From the NCBI RefSeq assembly GCF_964340395.1, contig NC_135561.1:19455740-19519739 (forward strand): a DNA stretch of 64,000 bases. Direction: 5' to 3'. The stretch comes from Glandiceps talaboti (taxonomy: Eukaryota > Hemichordata > Enteropneusta > Spengelidae). A program made the translations under genes and the position numbers. Below are positions 52,423 to 61,400 of this stretch, piece after piece. The notes under the pieces are model-generated. The model was not told where the DNA came from. It ran no database searches and saw only the letters and a list, made by a program, of their open reading frames with translations. The stretch's first letter is position 1; every line of letters begins with the position of its first letter.

Positions 52423-55400
52423 GCAGCCACAACAACAACAGCAACAACAACAAAGCATGTTTCCAATGCAGCAAGATATGACAAGTATACTAGGCCAACG
52501 TTTAGCTGGAGGAGCAGGTGCCAAAGGATTTGGTATGAATGCTGGTCCTCGCTTTCCTTTGGGAACACAGATGTCCCCCTCACTTCAACAACAACAGATG
52601 CAGGCACGACTGCAACAGCAGCAGCAGTTACAAAAACAATTAGTACGTCAACAGAGGTCCCAACTCCGTCAGACTTTGCTATTGCGACAGCAACAGCAGG
52701 TTCAGAGACAACAACAACAACAGTTTCAACAACAGCAGCAGCAGCAGCAACAACAACAACAACAACAACAGCAGCAGCAACAACAACAACAACAGCTCCA
52801 AGAGATGCAGCAACAGAAACAAATACAACAGATGCTACAACAACAAATGCTTCAACATCAACAACAACAACAACAGCAAGCACCAAATAGCCAAATGCTG
52901 CAGAAGGATCTCATGATGCTGCAACAACAACAGCAACACCAGAGCTTCACTGGATCACAAGTTAAAGCACCGGTATATTTTTATAATTTTCATATATATA
53001 AATAGATCTATATAAATAGATCTACTTTTATCATGATAGTAGTGAAGTACCAGTACATGGGACATATTACAGTGGCAAATAAGGTTTTGGTGTACTAAGA
53101 TAGACACAAACTAAAAGTATTGTTGTGCCATGTTGATGTAAGCTATTGAAAAACCATTCGTCTACCCAGTAATTATACTCATACATGTAGTAGGGTAACC
53201 TTTCTGATAACTTCCATAACCTTGCAGTGTTCAATTCAGGGCTTCCAGTGTTTACACACTATTTGGATTACTATGTGAATATATATGTATCTGCACAACA
53301 GATGTGCTGCTATCACCAACTTGTGTAACTTACCACATCAATAGCAATAGTTTTAGTTTCATGCTCACCTTAGTAAGTCAAAACACACCTAGATTGCTGC
53401 TGTAATGACAACTTGTAATGTTCTGGAGCGTAGACACATACATTTCAAGTACACCGAATGCAAGTAATTTCATTCTTCACTGCATCTGTAATTTAGAGTG
53501 ACACTTTCATGCAGTACATTTTTAGGTTCAGTGTCACAAGCTAAGGTTATGTGAAGAATTTCAAAAGGTTAAGTCCAGTCAGAAAACTGTTAAAGTGACA
53601 CCTGTTGTCTCTATTGGCAATGTTTATGATTTTAAAAAGTGTAGTTGCATGTGTTTAATGTCATAGGAACTGTTCCGAGGCCTTGCTATTGGCCCCTAAA
53701 TCAGTAAATGTCAAAGATTTTCTCAAAATCTGTATGCATCCTAGATGTACAGATGATAACAATACAAAGCAAAGAACTTAACAGGTCTAATACAATTAGC
53801 TAGGGCAAAATAAAAAAAATTACCAATCCTAGTTTAAGCTGCTAACCCTAAATGTTTTTTAACATTTACAAAAAAAAATAATTTGTGTTCTTGACCTTCC
53901 CTTTTCGTCTACTTTCTTTCCACAGTGCTGTCTGTACATATTTCATTAAACTATCACAAAAGGGGTATTCTGACATTTCATTTGGTTTTGGGGCGAAGCA
54001 AAAATTTTCAAAAATAAAAACAATTAAAAAGATAAAATAAAATAAAGTCCCGACCTACCTACCCTATGCTCTGAGGTCATGTTATCGGAAGCCATTGATT
54101 TTATTTCGCCTGTTGTAAAGTCGTCACTGTTTATGTCTTCACAAACAAAGAAACAACAGTCATGTCAATGAAAATTGTTGATTGTATCAAGCACCTGTTG
54201 AGTTTAGTTTGTCTTTGATGTATTTCTATATGCAAGCACAGACTAGTCTTCTTACTTGTCTGTGATACAAGGCAAGTATTAAGAACTCTGTATTGATAGC
54301 ATATCGGCGTAGGGTTTACATACTTTTACAATTTCTTAGGAATAAATGCACCAACATCAGTATGCCCTCTATGCCAATTTGATGCATCACTGATGCACAC
54401 AATTTCTAGTGATTTGGTGTTCCCTTATCTCTTACTATGTGGTGACTCACAAGAAGTGCCAGTTGTCATCATACTGACCCACAACAAGAAAATTTGGCTA
54501 TCATTAGAGGGCACACTGACCAACATCATATTATGCGTCAAGTGAATATTTCCAACCATTTCCTTTTCATCTTTGTCAATATCAGGTGAATACTCAACTG
54601 ATGAGTTTACTAGAGCAGTCCTATCCAACCGACAGTATTGCTGATATGCTTGCCCAAACGTCTAGTATTACAGCACCCAATGTAGCTATACAGGTATGTA
54701 TGCAGACCTATCAAATTAAACTGACCATATGGATGAGGATTGGCTATTCATTTTGGATTTTTAATTTATAAAACAATTTTATCATGGCTTTCTATTTGAA
54801 AAAAAAAATCAATATGAAACAAGATTGACCCAAGTCTGTGTTTGTAACTCAATACATTGCAAAAAGCTAAAGAAGTGTGTTAAAATGTTTGTTATTGTAC
54901 ATACAATAACAAACAATCTTTTACACATTTAGTAATCTTTTGCAAGTTATTGAGTTGCAAACAAAGACTTGCTATATGTTGTTTCACATTGATTTTTCAA
55001 GTAGGAAGCCATGATAAAATTGTTTTATTAATTAAATAACCAAAATAAATAGCCATTCCTCATCCATATGACCACTTTACAACTGAAAGTTGCAATCAGT
55101 TAAAACAGTTTTCAAGATTTTTGAACTATGACATTTTCACGTGAAGTTAAAAAAAAGGTCAAGGTGGTGGTGAGGTATTGTAACAAAATCAAACAAGATT
55201 ATGGGAATACACTGTAGCAAATTTAAACAAAGGGTCAAAGTGGTGGGGATACATTGTAGCAAATTTACGCAAAGGGTCGGTAGGGATACATTGTAGCAAA
55301 TCTAAGCAAATGGTCTGGGGTGGTTGGGATACATTGTAGCAAATCTAAACAATGGTCAGTGTGGTTGGGATACATTGTAGCAAATTTAAATGAAGGGTCA

Positions 55401-58400
55401 GGGTGGTTGGGATACATTGTAGCAAATTTAAACAAAGGATCAGGGTGGTTGGGATACATTGTAGCAAATCTAAACAAATGGTCAGGGTGGTTGGAATACA
55501 TTGTAGCAAATTTAAACAGGATCAGGGTGGTTGGGATACATTGTAGCAAATCTAAACAAATGGTCAGGGTGGTTGGAATACATTGTAGCAAATTTAAACA
55601 AATGGTCAGTGTGGTTGGGATACATTGTAGCAAATTTAAACGAAGGGTCAGGGTGGTTGGGATACATTGTAGCAAATTTAAACAAAGGATCAGGGTGGTT
55701 GGGATACATTGTAGCAAATCTAAACAAATGGTCAGGGTGGTTGGAATACATTGTAGCAAATTTAAACAAAGGGTCAGTGTGGTTGGAATACATTGTAGCA
55801 AATCTAAACAAATGGTCAGGGTGGTTGGAATACATTGTAGCAAGTTTAAACAAATGGTCAGGGTGTTTGGGATACATTGTAGCAAATTTAAACAAATGGT
55901 CAGGGTGGTTGGGATACATTGTAGCAAATCTAAACAAATGGTCAGGGTGGTTGGAATACATTGTAGCAAATTTAAACAAATGGTCAGGGTGGTTGGGATA
56001 CATTGTAGCAAATCTAAACAAATGGTCAGGGTGGTTGGAATACATTGTAGCAAATCTAAACAAATGGTCAGGGTGGTTGGAATACATTGTAGCAAATCTA
56101 AACAAATGGTCAGGGTGGTTGGAATACATTGTAGCAAATTTAAACAAAGGGTCAGTGTGGTTGGAATACATTGTAGCAAATCTAAACAAATGGTCAGGGT
56201 GGTTGGAATACATTGTAGCAAATTTAAACAAAGGGTCAGGGTGGTTGGGATACATTGTAGCAAATTTAAACAAAGGGTCAGGGTGGTTGGGATACATTGT
56301 AGCAAATCAAATAAAGTCAAGGTGTGATGGTGATTCATTGTAACAAATCAAAAAAATTGCCAAGATGGTGATATACAGTTTAGCAAATAAAGTAAAGGGC
56401 TGCGGTGGTGGTGGGGATACATTTTGGCAAATCAAAGTAAGGGTTGCTAACTTAAAGGTGATGGTGATACATTTTGGCTAAACAATCATTTCATCAACAT
56501 GAGAACTCAGATGGCATGATTTTCAATGGTTTCTCCACAGAAGTCACCGTCACCATTCAGTACACAAATGTCTCCAAGGGCAGGACGACCTTTGACACCG
56601 GGTGGCATGATGGGTCCACGTGGATCGCAAACAAGCCCTCGGTCTATGACTGGTGCCAACAGAAGTAGTAGTGGACTAGACTTCAGGATGTCACCTACGT
56701 TTGGTCAACGACCACCTCAACACACGCCACCAACATCTCAATATTCCCAAACCCAAAACATATTTCAATTTCCTGACCCCAATACCACAATGCCGCCAAA
56801 CAATACCGTCACTAGCTCTATGCGACAGGGTAACTTTTTAATTCAGAACAACAACAACTCTGGAAACAATCAAATGATGTCACAAAATACCATGAGACCT
56901 TTCACTCAGTCGCCGTCGCCATCTATAATGTCGCCCACTATGTCTACTAATCGTCAAACGATATCATGGGGACGTCAGCTGAGTGAGCCCACCCCAACTA
57001 GTAGTCAGGGTCAGAATTCTCTACTGATGGCACAACTGAATGCTAAAAGTAGTCTGGTGACTGATAGTGGACAGGATCTGTTTTCAAGCAGTAGTAGTCA
57101 ACTTCAAAGTAGGAGTGGTGATTTACAACAGCAACTACTAGGACAGAAGAGACCCAACAGTAGAGACACAATAGTTCATACACCACAGGTAAGCTAGACT
57201 CAGTCTTAGTCTGTCAGCGCAGCTTCATAGCCTAGATGTTACCCGTGGTGTTGAATCATCTCTTCACCCTGTCCAGCTCAATGAGAACTCATGAACCAAT
57301 AGTTGTGCATGTAAATGAGTAAACCTCCAACTGTTACAATGATGTAAACAATGTATAAGTAACATTCTGAGGTGACAAATGTACCATATATGGACATTAT
57401 GTAAATGAGTAAACCAGAAACTGTTAGAACAATGTAAACAATGTATAAGTAGCATTCTGAGGTGAAAAATATACCATATTTAGACATAACTACCCCCAAT
57501 AAACACTAACTTATCATTGGGTAGAATTCTGTGATTGATTAACAAAGACATGATGTTAATGACTGTCTGGGTGGGTTCGGTTGAATTTGAAATTACATAT
57601 CAGGACCTCATTGACCTAGATGTAGAGAGAGGTGTTGAGACTCAGTGCCATGAATAGCACTAGTCTACTAGCTTGACTGAACTGTCATCATTTCACATTA
57701 ATTTGGACCAAGTACATGTAGCTATATGAGTTCAGAATGAACACTAAGGTAGTTCAGTAGTGTTATAGGCATCAAAAACGTCTGTGTGTATGTGCGCAAA
57801 GATGACAACAGGGCTGGACAGGCGAATGGATACACATTTGGGAAACGAACACATATGCCTAGCAACTAGCCCATGCCCATAGCAACAGTGAAATGGTGAT
57901 ATATATTCCAAAAATAACAGCATCGATGGTTAGGCAAGTGGATAATAAACATTTTTTTAAAACAATTACACAAACTATACAGTTGTGCTACAGTGCCATT
58001 GGTGCTATTTTTATGATGTATGATTACATCATAAGACTAACTTATTTTATTGTGAAAGAGAGGAGGACAAATAACAAGGACACTGTCTGAAGACTTACTA
58101 GCTATAAAGCTAATTGACCCAAGTTAAGTGTCAAATAATGACAATTGAGCATAGCCAGTAGACAGATAGTGAATCTACAGTTGAGTCTAAGAAAACAGAA
58201 TGAAGGCTATGGCTTTAATATTTGTGACATTTTTTTCGATGTTGGAGTCAAGAAAAATTGATGTTTCAATAACCTGGAAATAATGGGTACTGAAGATCAT
58301 CCACTTATGTATTAAAATGCTCTATATTGCATATACCTTGTCACTCCTGCTGAAAAGATAATGTGCTACCATGCCAAACCATTGGTCACCATGTTAAATA

Positions 58401-61400
58401 AGGTGTTACCATGACAACCTGTTAGTCACGAATGTGTGTTTCCATGTATGAAAAGATAATGGTACCATAGCAAGCTGATAAATTGCACTCTCACAGTTTC
58501 CATTCTAAAGAGAGCATCATCAGCATAAAGTTTTCCACACCAAAACACAAACACATCTAACGCCATTGTGTACAGTGATTGACAATACATATTACTTTCA
58601 TTTATCTATACTCTAGATGCTTGCAACAAAACAAGCTCCTCCACCACCTCCTCCTCTTCCTCCACCTCCTCCTGTGAGCTCATCAGCGATCGTCTCCTCT
58701 ACGCCTGCAGTCAGCTCGCCTAGTACCATGCTGACTACCACTGCGACCAGCTCAGTAGTGACACCCAAGAAGGAACCGGACAAAAGCATGAAAGCACTGC
58801 CATGTACACAACAGAACAACACTGAAGCAGAGAATTACAGAGTCCGTGTGGATGTAGTAGACCAAGGTAATGTAAAGCCTCCTACCACCTACCACCAGTC
58901 ATTCGTTGATGCCAGTAACTTATCACTGCAGTTTAATTTAGACGATAACGATGACAATGATGACAATCTAATGACAGGTAGGTGGCATTAAAGATGTATA
59001 CCAGTCAGTCGTCAAAGGTCCCGTATGACTTGAGTCTGTCACTCTCACAATTCATGTGTATGTGTGTATGTTGTGTGATTTGTACACTACACACTACATA
59101 CACTGCTTCACTTAAAGTTAAAACCAGCTTTATACAGGTAAGACTATAACCTTGCAACATAATCAAGCTAGCATGTTAACTTTTTGGTAAGCGGAAAGCC
59201 TGCAGTGTAACACCTAATGTGTGCTGGGAGGACTTTTGTGTATAATCTACTGGTCTTTTCTTTGTCCATATCTGTTTAGCTTAATTTCGTTTCTTCTTCC
59301 AACCATCCCTACTCACAAAACCAACCCACCTACCCCTACCTCCCACCTTGTAGTTTTTCGGGTATTCTCTGGTACAATGAAATGTAGCTATCTTTGCACG
59401 TAAGATAAAATACTCTGTAAGAATAAAGGTAAGCCATAAAGCTACATGCATAAACAGTAACTGTGTATGTACACACTGTGTAGCTATATATCCCAATCTC
59501 TTTATATAAGGGTTTATACATTGGGTTCCGTCCATGCACCTGTCCATTCGTTCATTCATTGGTGTGTGCGAGCATGCGTGTGAGCATGCATGCATGCATT
59601 CATCCATATATCTGGCATGCACAACTGATTTCAACCAAACCTTACACAAAGGTAACATACTATGTGAGACATATGCATGTAACTTTGTTTTGTGACTGAA
59701 TCAAATATGGCCGAATGGCAGCCATGTTTGTTGGTACATTTCACAATATACATCATAACTTTTGGAGGTATAATGTGTGCTAATGACTCCATTCACGTGC
59801 ATACACACATATTATCAAATATGAGCTTTCTTTTAAGACCCTGACCTCAAATAGTCAAATTTGCATTATTTTCCTAAGTTTTTTAATCAAACATTTCATA
59901 GGATATTATTTTAGTCATGACTTGGGTTACACTACCTTGACCTTTATTGCAAAATAGCAGCTACATTTGTGATTTTAAAAAAAGGACATTTTGATCATTA
60001 AAAAACGCACACATCGACACCATTCATATGTCTACCCTAACATTATCAATGATGAGCTTTCTAGTGAAACATTGAGCTTTGACCTTGACAAACATTTTCA
60101 TGGTGAAATTACAAAAAAAATTCTTTCCTTGTTAACTCAAGAAGTCATTACACAAAGACTCCATTTAAATGTCTATAGTGCAAAGATAAAGCTTTTGTAT
60201 TTATACTTTGACCTTTGACTTTGACCTCCATAATCAGGGTCAAATAGGAAATATGTCAATAAATTATGAATTTTTGTATCTAGAGACACCATTCAAATTT
60301 GCACAATAACTTTGCCATACAACACACCATTAGGGGGACTATGTCTTCAATGAAGGTTTGTTACATAATACATAATACTGGGCTATTAAAAGAACAATGA
60401 ACTATAAAAGATAAACATGTTAAAAGATGAAGTGTAGTCTGTTGACATTCCTTGAAAATCCTCTGACAATGGACAGTGTCAGAAAACAATGTTACACCAG
60501 ACAAAAATGACAACTTGTTACAGGCAGTCGAGTAGTTAATTTCCAGAACAAAAATGTTTGCACAGAAGTTGATAGATTACCAGTATTGGTAGCCCACAAT
60601 CCAGTCATGTGGACATTTCTTGGCTCTTGCCTTCCCTTACTGTATCAGTCTTAATTAGCCTTAATGAACAGACAAAGAGTTTTCTGCTTTTCCCTGGCTT
60701 TGTTTTTTCATACACCCCTGTTTTGCATTTATATGTGTCCATGTTAATATATGCAAATTTTTGGTATGACCGACTGCACATGTACAAGTAGAACTACTAT
60801 TATAGCAGCCATATTATTCAAAGATATAAATATTCTGGACTACTATGTCCACACAATGTAGTTTCTAAATGTATACAACTTGGTTTTAACATCATCGTAA
60901 ACTGCAGCCTCTTTTACAGCACTGTCCGAGACACACCATCAAGAGGTTATTTTGCAATGTCGCGGAAGAAATAACAGCTCAGGTTTGCAAGAACAGATGT
61001 TTATAGCTGACAAAGTTGTATAGAATCTGAACATATCAACCTGTACATTGGTACTTTCTGTATTCTGACATTGTATGCCGTTCTTTTTCATTTCTACTTC
61101 TCAGTAGGTGAACCGCTACCTGGTAGTAAAGAAAACCCAGGAAAGCAACAGTATTCTAGTGATAATGAATCAAGTAATGATGATGACGATAATGGTGACG
61201 AAGCGATGGTACCTGGTCAGTTGTCAACGGTTGTTGAAAGTCAGACACGTCAGGAAGCACACAAACGATATCAAGACTTTTGTAGTGTGGCTGCCGTGCC
61301 ACAGATGATGGAGCCGGCACTCAAAGCTACAAGTTTGTTTCGTAATCAGCTGTTAAGGAAACAGCAAGAAGGTCAATCTGGTGACGGTGATTTAGCTGCA

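Noticed and set aside
55265-56338. Long overlapping ORFs on both strands
   Set aside because: They result from a 42-bp minisatellite whose period is divisible by three. They lie inside an intron and resemble no protein family.
59281-59658. 125-codon minus-strand ORF in intron 14
   Set aside because: It includes a degenerate tetranucleotide-like stretch and no known domain.
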